Source of the DNA: Bradyrhizobium sp. | GTDB taxonomy: Bacteria > Pseudomonadota > Alphaproteobacteria > Rhizobiales > Xanthobacteraceae | DNA length: 58,684 bases | Assembly: GCF_019244115.1 (NCBI RefSeq) | Contig: NZ_JAFATE010000110.1 | Location: 1 to 58,684, forward strand | Direction: 5' to 3' | Notes under the pieces: model-generated | Told to the model about the DNA's origin: nothing | Seen by the model: the letters and a program-made list of their open reading frames with translations, nothing else | Databases searched by the model: none | Part shown: positions 1 through 8,562 of the stretch, piece by piece | Layout of the letters: each line of letters starts with the position of its first letter | Position numbering within the stretch: the first letter of the stretch is position 1 | Program-made: the position numbers and the translations under genes

Positions 1-1
1 C

Positions 2-505
2 GCCGGCTACAGCCAGCTCGACAAGCTGCGCACCACGTTTGGTGCCGACATCGACAATTTCTGCAACATCGATCCGGTGCCGGCGCAATTGCTCGATTCG
101 GCAAAGCTCGCTCCCGGTCTCGGCGACCTCATCAAGACCATGGTCGAGCGCTACAAGCACAAGACCGGCGCAACCGACGTGCCGCCGCATTGTTCGATGG
201 GTTTCAATCAGACCTGGGTGCTGCTCAACAACGTACTGCCCGTCGCCAAGGAAAAATATGGTGGCTTCGATCCTGAAGCCGTTCGCAAGGCGGCGCTCGA
301 CGTCGACATCCCGCCCGGCGGCACCATCCAGGGCTACGGGGTCAAGTTCTTCCCGCCGGGCACGCCGCTGTCAGGCCAGAACGAGCGCTCGACACCGGTC
401 GTGATGCAAAATGCCGGCGAACATATTTCGGTGGTCTGGCCGACCAATATCCGCACCCAAGACCCAGTCTTCCCACTGCCAAAGTCCTCGATCTACGCGG
501 CGTAG
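2..505 (+). CDS. ABC transporter substrate-binding protein, C-terminal part (branched-chain amino acid type)
   Basis: The reading frame is open from the first complete codon of the window to a TAG stop, giving about 167 residues of a protein whose N-terminus lies outside. The visible part resembles the C-terminal lobe of periplasmic binding proteins of the LivK/type I family, including a final segment reading VVMQNAGEHISVVWP. It is followed on the same strand by livG, livF, livH and livM, the usual partners, so it very probably delivers the substrate to that transporter in the periplasm. The 230-bp gap to livG contains a palindromic repeat, so the binding-protein gene may be expressed at a different level from the downstream genes. 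The substrate cannot be deduced: this family carries amino acids, amides, urea and aromatic acids. Confidence 0.72.
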   Translation, partial: AGYSQLDKLRTTFGADIDNFCNIDPVPAQLLDSAKLAPGLGDLIKTMVERYKHKTGATDVPPHCSMGFNQTWVLLNNVLPVAKEKYGGFDPEAVRKAALDVDIPPGGTIQGYGVKFFPPGTPLSGQNERSTPVVMQNAGEHISVVWPTNIRTQDPVFPLPKSSIYAA

Positions 506-550
506 CGTATGGCGCGGCTTTCCAGATCGGCCAGAATGCGGACGCTCTTC

Positions 551-680
551 ACCTCTCCGCGCTTGCGGGGAGAGGTCGAAATTCACGCGGCACGCGGGAA
601 TTTCGGGTGAGGGGGACTTTCCGCGAGCTCAGGCCCCTGAGACTCCCCCTCACCCCAGCCCTCTCCCCGCAAGGGGGGAG
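551..680. repeat. Palindromic intergenic repeat (CTCTCCCCGC family)
   Basis: The gap between the binding-protein gene and livG is filled by stacked inverted repeats. One is an ACCTCTCCGC/GCGGGGAGAGGT hairpin at 551-576. Another is GAAATTC/GAATTTC around 577-603. A run containing CTCCCCCTCACCCC and CTCTCCCCGCAAGGGGGGAG follows at 640-680. Related sequence occurs at 47879-47912 and 51376-51518 in this window, so it is a dispersed family and not a single terminator. It may end or attenuate transcription after the binding-protein gene. Confidence 0.7.
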
Positions 681-735
681 CCGACCGTCGGCGCTGCGGC
701 AGTGTCAACCTGACCTCACCAGGGTGTAGTCGCCG

Positions 736-1479
736 ATGCTCGCCGTCGAAGGTCTATCAAAACGGTTCGGCGGCTTTCTGGCTGTCAACCAGGTGTCCTT
801 CGAGGTACGTGCCGGCGAGATTCTCGGTCTGATCGGTCCGAACGGATCCGGCAAGAGCACGACGTTCAACCTGATCGCCGGCAATCTGCGCCCGTCCTCA
901 GGTTCGATCCGTCTCGAAGGCGCCGAGATCGGCGGCCTGCCCGCTCACATGATCTGTCACCGCGGCATCGGGCGGACGTTCCAGATCCCACGGCCGTTCC
1001 GCAAGCTGTCGCTGGTCGAGAACGTCACGCTCTCGGCCTATTACGGCGAGGCCGGCCGGTTTTCGCGCGCAGAAGCCGAACATCGCGCCAGGGAGGTGCT
1101 CGAACTGGTCGGCCTGCCCTGCGATCCCCAGGCGACCACGCTCGGCCTTGGTGCGTCGGCGCTGAAAAAACTCGAACTCGCCCGCGCCCTTGCCACGAAG
1201 CCAAAGCTGCTACTCGCCGACGAAAGTCTCGGCGGGCTCGATCGCGCCGAGATGGAGCGCGCGGCCGATCTGCTCGGCGACATCCGCAAGCGCCTCGGCA
1301 TCACCATCATCTGGGTCGAGCACATCATGGGTGTCCTGATGCGGGTCGTCGACCGCGTGATCGTGCTCGATCACGGCGAAAAGATTTTTGAGGGCGAGCC
1401 GGCGCATGCGGCTATCGATGCCCGCGTCACCGAGGTCTATCTCGGCAAGTCACACGGCGAGAGGGCACAACCGGTGTGA
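736..1479 (+). CDS. livG: Branched-chain amino acid type ABC transporter ATP-binding protein LivG
   Basis: A 247-residue cytoplasmic ATPase that powers import through the LivH/LivM permeases. Walker A is GPNGSGKST at about residues 34-42. The Q-loop region GIGRTFQIPRPF and Walker B LLLADESLGGLD are present, followed by the switch histidine in WVEHIMG, a LivG-like hallmark. The position of the ABC signature reads LGASALKKLELARAL in place of LSGGQ or LSYGQ, a real departure from the classical motif. The gene ends in a GTGA overlap with livF, which indicates translational coupling. Its start is the first ATG of the open frame; the ribosome site is weak. The LivG-type assignment is firm, the transported substrate is not. 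Confidence 0.9.
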   Translation: MLAVEGLSKRFGGFLAVNQVSFEVRAGEILGLIGPNGSGKSTTFNLIAGNLRPSSGSIRLEGAEIGGLPAHMICHRGIGRTFQIPRPFRKLSLVENVTLSAYYGEAGRFSRAEAEHRAREVLELVGLPCDPQATTLGLGASALKKLELARALATKPKLLLADESLGGLDRAEMERAADLLGDIRKRLGITIIWVEHIMGVLMRVVDRVIVLDHGEKIFEGEPAHAAIDARVTEVYLGKSHGERAQPV

Positions 1480-2189
1480 CCAGCATGCTCGCGCTCTCCT
1501 CTGTCTCAGCTGCTTACGGATCGTTCCAGGCGCTGTTCAGTGTCTCGCTGGAGATTAAGCGCGGCGAGGCGGTCGGCGTCATCGGCCCGAACGGCGCCGG
1601 CAAGACCACGCTGATGCGGGTCATCTCCGGCCTGATCGCGGCACACGAGGGGACAATGACGCTCGAAGGCCGCGCCATCACGGGCCTGCCGGCGCATCAG
1701 GTGGTCGAACAGGGCATCGCGCATGTGCCGGAGAACCGGCGCCTGTTCCCTGCTTTGTCCGTTGAGGAGAACTTGCGGATCGGCGCCTTCATCCCATCAG
1801 CGCGCGCGCGCTTTTCCGAGCGGCTCGACTGGGTCTATCAGCTGTTCCCGCGGCTGAAGGAGCGCCGCGCCCAGCTTGCCGGCACCATGTCCGGCGGCGA
1901 GCAGCAGATGTGCGCGATCGCGCGGGCGCTGATGTCGAAACCAAAGGTGCTGTTGATGGACGAGCCGTCGGCCGGGCTGGCGCCGCTGGTCGTGGCCCAG
2001 GTGTTCGAGCTGGTGCGGAAAATCCGCGCCGAGGGCCTCACCGTGCTGATCGTCGAGCAGAACGTGCAGCAGGTGCTCGAGGTCGTTGATCGTGCCTATC
2101 TGCTCGAAGTCGGCGCCATCAGGCTTGCGGGAAGCGCAGCGGAGCTGAAGCAGAACAGCGTCATCCGCGAAGCCTATATGGGGCTTTAG
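1476..2189 (+). CDS. livF: Branched-chain amino acid type ABC transporter ATP-binding protein LivF
   Basis: A 237-residue ATPase partner of LivG. It carries Walker A GPNGAGKTT, the signature SGGEQQM, Walker B VLLMDEPSAGLAP and the switch histidine region LIVEQNVQQ typical of LivF. The chosen start is a GTG that overlaps the livG stop codon and lies 9 nt after a GAGAGG ribosome site. An ATG three codons further on is the alternative. The length is normal for LivF (about 235). Two bases separate its stop from livH, so the four genes are read as one unit. Confidence 0.92.
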   Translation: MTSMLALSSVSAAYGSFQALFSVSLEIKRGEAVGVIGPNGAGKTTLMRVISGLIAAHEGTMTLEGRAITGLPAHQVVEQGIAHVPENRRLFPALSVEENLRIGAFIPSARARFSERLDWVYQLFPRLKERRAQLAGTMSGGEQQMCAIARALMSKPKVLLMDEPSAGLAPLVVAQVFELVRKIRAEGLTVLIVEQNVQQVLEVVDRAYLLEVGAIRLAGSAAELKQNSVIREAYMGL

Positions 2190-2191
2190 CG

Positions 2192-3046
2192 ATGGACATC
2201 TATCTCCTCGAAGCCATCATCAACGGGATCCTGCTCGGCGGCGTGCTGGCGCTGCTGGCGCTCGGGTTGAACCTGATTTTTGGCGTCGTCGACGTGGTCT
2301 GGATCTGCTACGCCGACATCGTGATGTGCGGCATGTATGCGATCTATTTTCTCTACGCCCAATATGGCGTTCCCCTGCCGCTCGCTTGCGCGATCGCAAT
2401 ATCAGGCCTTGCCGGGCTCGGCGTGCTCGTCCACGTCCTGATCATTGCGCCCGTGCTGCGCTCGCCGCCGCTCAATCAGCTCCTGGCGACGGGCGGGCTG
2501 CTATTCTTCCTGCAGAGCTTTGCAACGCTGCTGTTCGGGACCGATTTCCGCAACATCGGCGTGCGACTGCCGGTGCTGGAAGTTGCCACCATGTATCTGA
2601 GCTTTGCCCGCCTGATCGCCTTTGCGATCAGCCTGGTCGGCGCGGTTGCGCTCTATTTCTTCCTCAAGCGCACTTATCTGGGCACCGCGATCCGTGCCAT
2701 CGCACAAGATCGCGAGATCGTCGGATTGATGGGCATCGACGACCGCCGCATTTATCTGGCGGTCTCCGCCATCGGCGGTGCGCTGGCGGGACTGGCGGCC
2801 TGCCTGCTCGCGCTGCAATACGACGTGCATCCGTTCATCGGCAACACGTTTGGTCCGGTCATCTTCATGATCTGCGTGCTCGGCGGGCTCGGCAACATGA
2901 TCGGCGGCTTCATCGCCTCCTTCGTCATCAGCCAGATCATCGCGATCGGCGGCTACTACGGCAGCACCGAGCTCTCTTATGTCTTCGCCTTCACTTTCTT
3001 CATCGTGCTGATGCTGATCCGGCCGCGGGGACTGTTTGCGCCATGA
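2192..3046 (+). CDS. livH: Branched-chain amino acid type ABC transporter permease LivH
   Basis: A 284-residue inner-membrane permease with about eight hydrophobic segments. It starts with the typical LivH opening LLGGVLALLALGLNLIFGV and contains the cytoplasmic coupling region GTAIRAIAQDREIVGLMGID, which contacts the ATPases. Its stop overlaps the start of livM in an ATGA arrangement. The final residues RPRGLFAP are characteristic of the family. It forms the translocation path together with LivM. Confidence 0.92.
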   Translation: MDIYLLEAIINGILLGGVLALLALGLNLIFGVVDVVWICYADIVMCGMYAIYFLYAQYGVPLPLACAIAISGLAGLGVLVHVLIIAPVLRSPPLNQLLATGGLLFFLQSFATLLFGTDFRNIGVRLPVLEVATMYLSFARLIAFAISLVGAVALYFFLKRTYLGTAIRAIAQDREIVGLMGIDDRRIYLAVSAIGGALAGLAACLLALQYDVHPFIGNTFGPVIFMICVLGGLGNMIGGFIASFVISQIIAIGGYYGSTELSYVFAFTFFIVLMLIRPRGLFAP

Positions 3047-4068
3047 GCGGCAGCCGCCTCGTCGCAGCCATCGTCCTGCTCGCGGTCCTGAGCGCAATCC
3101 CGGCTATCCTGCCGCCCTATTTCCTGCACCTCGTGATCCAGATCCTGATCTGGTCCTTCATCTACACCGCCTGGGCCCTGATGGGCCGGTTCGGCTTCGT
3201 CTCCTTCGGCCACGGCGCCTTCCTCGGCGTCGGCGCCTATGTGCCGGCGCTGCTCTGGAATTTTTACGGCCTGACGCCCTGGCTCGGGATTCCCTTGAGC
3301 ATCATCGCAGCGGTGCTGCTCGCTGCCGTTGTCGGCTATCCCTGCTTCCGCCGCCGGGTGGTCGGACACTATTTTGCGCTGGTGACGCTGGCGCTCAGCC
3401 AGGTCGTGCTGCTTTCGCTGGTCGCGGCGCGCGACGTCACCGGCGGCTCGCTCGGATTTACGCAAAAGGCGGTCGGGCATTCCTGGTATGCCCTGCAGTT
3501 TCCGGAGAAGGGCTACTTCTACGCCATCGCAGTGCTGCTCTGGCTGGCCGGGCTTGCAATCTGGCGCTGGATCGATCGCGGGATCGGGCGCGAGGCGCTC
3601 GAGGCGATCTCGGAAGACGAGGACGCCGCAGCATCCATCGGCATCGACGTGATGCGGGCGAAGATGCGCGTCACCATCATCAGCGCAGGCCTGACCGCGC
3701 TCGGCGGCGCGATCTACGGGCAATATGTGATGTATCTCAATCCCGAGACGGTGGCGGGGATCGCGGTGTCGCTGCAGATCGTGTTCGCGGCGATCGCCGG
3801 CGGGGTCTATTCACTGCTCGGCCCAAGCGTCGGCGCCCTGCTGACGCTGTCGCTGACCGAGGGCCTTCGGGTGTGGTTCGGCACCAATTTCATCGGCGCC
3901 GCCAACACGATCTACGGCATCCTGCTCGTGCTCTGCATCATCTTCATGCCCCAGGGCATCGTCGGCGCCTTGCAGCGCGTGACGCTGCCGCGCCGCGCGC
4001 CGGCCAAGGCGAACGCGACCGAAACGCCTCAGAGCGTGACGCGTCGCCCCTCTTCGGCGGCCCAATAG
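3043..4068 (+). CDS. livM: Branched-chain amino acid type ABC transporter permease LivM
   Basis: A 341-residue polytopic permease starting at the ATG that overlaps the livH stop. It has the LivM hallmarks FGFVSFGHGAFLGVGAY near the N-terminus, HYFALVTLALSQ, a coupling loop EAISEDEDAAASIGID and IMFxPQGIVG-like residues near the end. An open frame continues upstream into livH, but this is only the antiphase reading of livH. The C-terminal 13 codons (40 bp) overlap the 3' end of the convergent oxidoreductase gene, so the two messages are antisense to each other at their ends. Confidence 0.92.
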   Translation: MSGSRLVAAIVLLAVLSAIPAILPPYFLHLVIQILIWSFIYTAWALMGRFGFVSFGHGAFLGVGAYVPALLWNFYGLTPWLGIPLSIIAAVLLAAVVGYPCFRRRVVGHYFALVTLALSQVVLLSLVAARDVTGGSLGFTQKAVGHSWYALQFPEKGYFYAIAVLLWLAGLAIWRWIDRGIGREALEAISEDEDAAASIGIDVMRAKMRVTIISAGLTALGGAIYGQYVMYLNPETVAGIAVSLQIVFAAIAGGVYSLLGPSVGALLTLSLTEGLRVWFGTNFIGAANTIYGILLVLCIIFMPQGIVGALQRVTLPRRAPAKANATETPQSVTRRPSSAAQ

Positions 4069-5198
4069 CCGGCGTAGTTGACCTTGATCGTCTCGAAGGC
4101 GAGCGCCAGGTCGGACAGCGGCTGCCGCCCGGTCGCGACGCACTCCATAAAATCCTGGATTTCCTGCTGATAGCCACGCGTCCACTCCTCTTCGAGGCAG
4201 ACATATTGCCAGCCGGTCTTCCGGTCGACCTTCTCGGTGATGTAGACGGAGGCGAGCTTCTCCTCGGAGGTCTGATAGCTCATCATGTGGGTGTTCGGCG
4301 TGATGTTGGCGAACAGCGAACCGCCCGAGGTATAGGTCTCGATCACGTTGCGCACGCCGCCCATGATCATGTCACCCGAAAACACCGCCGCCTTGGTGCC
4401 GTCGGAGAACGTGATGGTGAGCATCCCAAAATCCTCGACGTCGACCGGATTGGCCTTGATGTAGGCGCGTTCGTCGGGCCTCAGACATGCGGTGACATTG
4501 CCGACGTCGCAGGTCACGCTCGCAGCAACGATCGCCTCGCCCCGCGCGCGTGCCTCGACCTGCTTGAGATGGAGCACGGCCGAGAGCGGATGGCATCCCA
4601 TCCGGATCAGCGAACCGCCGCCCGTCGTCGCCCACTTCGCCGCGTGCGCCGCGTGCGAACCGCTGTGGCTCTCCTCCGCCTTTATGAACAGGACCTTATC
4701 CTTCGTGGCCTTGAGGATCTCCGCGGTCTTTGTTACCGCCGGCGCATAGATCCAGTCTTCCGCGTACATGAAGAGTTTTCCGGTTTTCTCGATCGCCGCA
4801 CGCGTCTCCTCCATCTCCTCGAGCACGCGCTGATACATCAGCGCCTTCGGCACGTGCCGGCCGATCGGCGCCGGATCGCCCTGGCGCCCAAAATAGCCCG
4901 CAAAAGGCTTTTCGCAGATCACATGCTTGCCGGCCTGCATGGCTGCAACGACCATCGACGCGTGCAGGTTGGGCGGCGTGCAGATGTCGACGACGTCGAT
5001 CGCGCCATCGGCGATCAGGTCGGCAAAGCTCCGATACGTCGTGGAGATGCGATGCCTTTTCGCGAAGTCGACGACCTGGTTGCCGCGTGCTGCGACGGCG
5101 ACCACCTCGGCATCGATGCCATAGACGCGCCGGTACGCATGCATGTGCAGCTCCGCAACGAAGCCGCACCCAACCAGACCGATCCTGATTTTCCTCAA
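4029..5198 (-). CDS. Gfo/Idh/MocA family NAD(P)-dependent oxidoreductase
   Basis: A 389-residue protein with the family layout: an N-terminal Rossmann fold with GLVGCGFVAELHMHAY, the D-x-CTPPNLHA segment at the end of the nucleotide fold and the signature EKPFAGYFG that supplies the conserved lysine. A larger alpha/beta domain follows. Members oxidise or reduce sugars, inositols and related polyols in the cytoplasm. The start is a TTG (TTG AGG AAA) placed 8 nt after a GGAGG ribosome site; no in-frame ATG fits the Rossmann start. The substrate is unknown. The preceding gene on the same strand (123 bp away) is an epimerase, so both may act on sugar derivatives. The 3' end overlaps livM. Confidence 0.85.
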   Translation of the reverse strand: MRKIRIGLVGCGFVAELHMHAYRRVYGIDAEVVAVAARGNQVVDFAKRHRISTTYRSFADLIADGAIDVVDICTPPNLHASMVVAAMQAGKHVICEKPFAGYFGRQGDPAPIGRHVPKALMYQRVLEEMEETRAAIEKTGKLFMYAEDWIYAPAVTKTAEILKATKDKVLFIKAEESHSGSHAAHAAKWATTGGGSLIRMGCHPLSAVLHLKQVEARARGEAIVAASVTCDVGNVTACLRPDERAYIKANPVDVEDFGMLTITFSDGTKAAVFSGDMIMGGVRNVIETYTSGGSLFANITPNTHMMSYQTSEEKLASVYITEKVDRKTGWQYVCLEEEWTRGYQQEIQDFMECVATGRQPLSDLALAFETIKVNYAGYWAAEEGRRVTL

Positions 5199-5321
5199 CG
5201 CAGATGCCTCCGATTAACGCTGGTCAGTACCCGATCATCGCCAATCGGAACCCCCTCTCTGGTAGATCCTCGTGCGATCGGTTTCAACTGGTGCAGCATC
5301 GGAAGCCTCATGCTCCGCACT

Positions 5322-6314
5322 TCAGCTTCCGGTCGGCTCGCCCCTCGCATGCCATGCGGCGAGCACGTCCCCCTCTTCCTCGGGAGTTAGACCAACGACC
5401 GGACCGTTGCTCGCCCGCAGCCAAGCGAGCGTGTCGCGCGCGGTTTCCGACGCTGGGCGCATGGTGAGGCCGGCATCGCGTGCCGGCGTCGTGTCGCGGG
5501 TCGCGAAGCCGGCATAATCCGGCAACGGGAGCCACAGCGGGAGCGACCGCGGGCCGGCCCAGCGCCGCACGTCGTGCTGCTCCAGGAACGTACGGTCGAT
5601 CCAGGTGAACGTACAGGACGCGCCCAACGCCGCCGCGCATTCGGCCAGCAACGCGCCGCGCGTGAGTGGTGGCCCAATTCCGTCATAGATGCCTGTCAAG
5701 CCCGTCTCTGCGGCATGAACGATCCACTGCGCGAGGTCGCCTACATCGATGAACTGCACCGCATCTTCGGGCGCACCCGGCGCCAGCACGTCGCCTCCCC
5801 GCGCCAGCCGTGCCGGCCAATAGGTGAAGCGACCGGTCGGATCCTCGGGTCCGACAATGAGACCCGCCCGACAAATGAACGCATCTTCGCCCACCGCCTG
5901 CTCGCATGCGACCTTCGCGGTGCCATAGGTTTCGTCGCTGCTCTCCTCGACCTCCGGTGCGGTGGGTGGACGCAGCGGTGCCGTGTCCGCCCGCTGCCCG
6001 GGCGTGCGATTGTCCGCATAGACGCTGACCGTCGAGACGAAGGTCCAATGCACGCTCGGCCGCTTGAGTGCGGCGACGGCGCGCCGCACCTGGCCGGGAT
6101 GTCGGGAGACGTCGACCACAGCGTCGAACTCTTCGCGCATCAGCGACTCAAAACCATTGGACGCATCGCGATCGATGCGAACAAAGCGCGCGCCCTGCGC
6201 AATCGGGCCCGCGAGCCCCCGCGCCGCGCACGTCACGTCGTGTCCCATGGCGCAGGCGTGGGTTGCAATCGCACGCCCAAGAAACTGACTGCCGCCGAGA
6301 ATCAACAGACGCAT
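5322..6314 (-). CDS. NAD-dependent epimerase/dehydratase (extended SDR)
   Basis: A 330-residue extended short-chain dehydrogenase/reductase. The dinucleotide-binding motif is LILGGSQFLGRAIATHA at the N-terminus (a GGSxFLG variant of GxxGxxG), and the catalytic Tyr and Lys are seen in ETYGTAK. The serine region is FVSTVSVYAD. Such proteins act on nucleotide sugars or related compounds in the cytoplasm. The gene is upstream of, and on the same strand as, the Gfo/Idh/MocA gene and may be cotranscribed with it. The real substrate cannot be read from the sequence. Confidence 0.83.
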   Translation of the reverse strand: MRLLILGGSQFLGRAIATHACAMGHDVTCAARGLAGPIAQGARFVRIDRDASNGFESLMREEFDAVVDVSRHPGQVRRAVAALKRPSVHWTFVSTVSVYADNRTPGQRADTAPLRPPTAPEVEESSDETYGTAKVACEQAVGEDAFICRAGLIVGPEDPTGRFTYWPARLARGGDVLAPGAPEDAVQFIDVGDLAQWIVHAAETGLTGIYDGIGPPLTRGALLAECAAALGASCTFTWIDRTFLEQHDVRRWAGPRSLPLWLPLPDYAGFATRDTTPARDAGLTMRPASETARDTLAWLRASNGPVVGLTPEEEGDVLAAWHARGEPTGS

Positions 6315-6498
6315 GATACGGCCCTGCCGACTGATATGATTGCTTTCGATGCAACAAACCTAGCACCTCGTTCGGCGGGGAGCATCGTCCCAGCGCAGGA
6401 ATCCTTGAAAAAGGGGTGGTTTTGGCGCTGCCCAGAGATACGCTTGCGGCGGGACACGGCTTGCCACAAACTCACATTATCCTAGGGAAGGTCGAGTC

Positions 6499-7848
6499 AT
6501 GAGCGCCCGCAAGAGCCGCGTGTTGCACCGAAGCCTGCGCGAGACGCCGCCGCTCGCTCTCGGTGGCGAAGGAGTGTGGTTGATCGCCCACGACGGCCGG
6601 CGTGTAATCGACGCCTCCGGCGGCGCGGCGGTGTCATGCCTTGGCCATCAGCATCCGCGCGTGCTCGATGCGATCGCGCGACAGGCCTCAAAGCTCGCTT
6701 ATGCCCACACCGCTTTCTTCACTTCCGAGCCCGCGGAAGAGCTCGCCGAGCTTCTGGTCGGCCACGAGCCCGGCGGCCTTGCCTATGTCTATTTCGTCAG
6801 CGGCGGCTCGGAGGCGATCGAAGCCTCGATCAAGCTGGCGCGGCAGTATTTTGTCGAGCGCGGCGAGCCGCGGCGGACGCATTTCATCGCGCGACGGCAG
6901 AGCTATCACGGCAACACGCTGGGAGCGCTGGCCGCCGGCGGCAATGCCTGGCGCCGCGAGCCCTATGCGCCACTGCTCGCATCGGCCTTCAGCCATGTGA
7001 CGCCAGCATTCGCCTATCACGAGAAGCGCGAAGGCGAGAGCGAGTTCGATTTCGTCGCGCGGCTTGCCGCCGAGCTCGAGGCTGAGTTCGAGCGGCTCGG
7101 TCCCGAGACCGTGGCAGCCTTCATCGCCGAGCCGGTGGTCGGCGCGACGGCCGGCTGCGTGCCGGCGCCGGAGGGCTATTTCCGGATGGTGCGCGAGATC
7201 TGCGACCGTCACGGCGCGCTGCTCATCCTCGACGAGGTGATGTGCGGCATGGGCCGCACCGGAACCACGCATGCCTGGGAGCAGGAAACTGCCGCGCCGG
7301 ACATCCAGGCAGTCGCCAAGGGGCTCGGCGGCGGCTATCAGCCGATCGGTGCGATGCTTGCCCGCGGCGAGATCATCGAGACGCTCCGAAAAGGTTCCGG
7401 CGCATTCCAGCACGGCCATACCTATCTCGGCCATCCCCTGGCCTGCGCCGCGGCGCTGGAAGTGCAGCGCGTGATCCGCGATGAAAACCTGCTGGACCGC
7501 GTCAAAGAGCTCGGAAAACATCTCGAGCGGCGGCTGACGGAGCGTTTTGGTAACCATCATCATGTCGGCGACATCAGGGGCCGCGGCCTGTTCCGGGCCA
7601 TCGAGCTGGTGGCCGATCGCGGCACTCGCGAGCCGTTCAGTCCCGCGCAAAAGCTGCACCAGAAGATCAAGGCCGCCGCGTTCGAGGGCGGGCTCGCCTG
7701 CTATCCCTCCGGCGGCACGCTGGACGGCAAGAGCGGCGACCATGTGCTGCTGGCGCCTCCCTATATCGCCACGCCTGAAGACATCGACATGATCGTGGAC
7801 CGGCTCGGTATAGCGGTCGACAGCGCATTGCGGAGCATCAATCATTAA
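6499..7848 (+). CDS. Class III (PLP-dependent) aminotransferase
   Basis: A 449-residue fold-type I aminotransferase of the ornithine/omega-amino acid group. It shows FVSGGSEAIEASIKLARQYF (phosphate-binding region), SYHGNTLGAL, the cofactor-ring contact ILDEVMCGMGRTG and the PLP lysine in AVAKGLGGGYQPIGA, which is residue 274. The length is normal. The ATG lies a few bases after AGGGAAGG, a good ribosome site. It stands alone between a minus-strand gene and a decayed binding-protein gene. Family members convert omega-amino acids, 4-aminobutyrate, diamines or taurine-like compounds with pyruvate or 2-oxoglutarate; which one is not evident. Confidence 0.88.
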   Translation: MSARKSRVLHRSLRETPPLALGGEGVWLIAHDGRRVIDASGGAAVSCLGHQHPRVLDAIARQASKLAYAHTAFFTSEPAEELAELLVGHEPGGLAYVYFVSGGSEAIEASIKLARQYFVERGEPRRTHFIARRQSYHGNTLGALAAGGNAWRREPYAPLLASAFSHVTPAFAYHEKREGESEFDFVARLAAELEAEFERLGPETVAAFIAEPVVGATAGCVPAPEGYFRMVREICDRHGALLILDEVMCGMGRTGTTHAWEQETAAPDIQAVAKGLGGGYQPIGAMLARGEIIETLRKGSGAFQHGHTYLGHPLACAAALEVQRVIRDENLLDRVKELGKHLERRLTERFGNHHHVGDIRGRGLFRAIELVADRGTREPFSPAQKLHQKIKAAAFEGGLACYPSGGTLDGKSGDHVLLAPPYIATPEDIDMIVDRLGIAVDSALRSINH

Positions 7849-7930
7849 AGACGCGTCCATTGTTGAGCAGAGCAAGATGAACACCAACTGATTATCGCGG
7901 CGGGCCTTCTTGCAACGATCCATGCGCCTT

Positions 7931-8128
7931 CGGTAGCGACGCACGTCGGGCGATCTCGGCTCGCGGCTCGGATTCGACGAAAAATGGCTGCTATCGGCGA
8001 TCCAGGCCGGCGGCAATTACGGCGGGATTTTGAGCGCAACGCAGGCCAGGCGAGCCCGCTGAAACTCGCGCGTGGCTGAACGGGCTGTGGAGCTGGGCGG
8101 CCTGATGTATGCCGTTGCGCTCAAATAG
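7931..8128 (+). pseudogene. Decayed C-terminal fragment of an amino-acid ABC transporter binding protein (AapJ-like)
   Basis: Translation from about 7946 gives SGDLGSRLGFDEKWLLSAI and then QAGGNYG. After a shift of frame the sequence reads FERNAGQASPLKLARG. After an in-frame TGA and a second shift it ends GGLMYAV-LK followed by TAG. In that order these pieces match the C-terminal end of AapJ/BztA general amino-acid binding proteins as I recall them (VGNYGE-ERN-PL-ARG-N-LW-GGLMYA). At least two frameshifts and a stop break the frame, and nothing of the N-terminal 270 residues is left upstream, so this is a relic of a mostly deleted gene. Confidence 0.68.
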
Positions 8129-8268
8129 CGGGGCTGCAACCAAGACCGAATCGCGGCGCTGGAGCCCGCCGCGCACCGTAACGGCACGCTCGTAATTCCA
8201 CCGGGCGTGCAGTGGCACGATATTCGCTTCGCTGATGTGGACACGTCCTTCCGAAACGCGGAGCGAAC

Positions 8269-8403
8269 ATGGGCGAAATCGTACGCTTTGTCCCAAAATC
8301 AGAGCAGGAGCGGGCCCGCCTCATCCGCGAAGCCCGCGCGATCTATGAGCAGATTTTCCCGCCGGCCGATCAGGTGAGTGAGCCGCAGGTTCCGAAGAAA
8401 TAG
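8269..8403 (+). CDS. Conserved small protein (44 aa)
   Basis: A 44-residue charged protein beginning MGEIVRFVPKSEQERARLIR and ending in PKK, with a central helix-forming stretch (REARAIYEQIF). A GGAG ribosome site lies 5 nt before the ATG. Short proteins of this kind recur in Bradyrhizobium genomes as I recall them, without known function. No signal peptide or membrane segment is seen. It is followed by a perfect hairpin at 8478-8502. Confidence 0.6.
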   Translation: MGEIVRFVPKSEQERARLIREARAIYEQIFPPADQVSEPQVPKK

Positions 8404-8477
8404 CGGCGCTTCACGCTCAAATCTATAGGGTGGGTTGAGCGCAAGCGATGCCTACCGCCCGGATGGCAACGGCCCAT

Positions 8478-8502
8478 GATGGGTTCGCTCCGCGAACCCA
8501 TC
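8478..8502. terminator. Perfect 11-bp hairpin between convergent genes
   Basis: GATGGGTTCGC and GCGAACCCATC are exact inverse complements separated by a 3-nt loop. The hairpin sits between the 44-aa gene and the convergent PRC-barrel gene. It has no T-run on either side, so it may be a repeat palindrome or a Rho-assisted terminator. The flanking GGTGGGTTGAGCGCAAGCGATGCC is of a kind I recall as repeated in this lineage. Confidence 0.45.
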
Positions 8503-8562
8503 AAGCTCAAGCCGGATGGTGCGCTGCCGCTCAACCGGCCATATCTTTCCGGTTTTTCGCCC

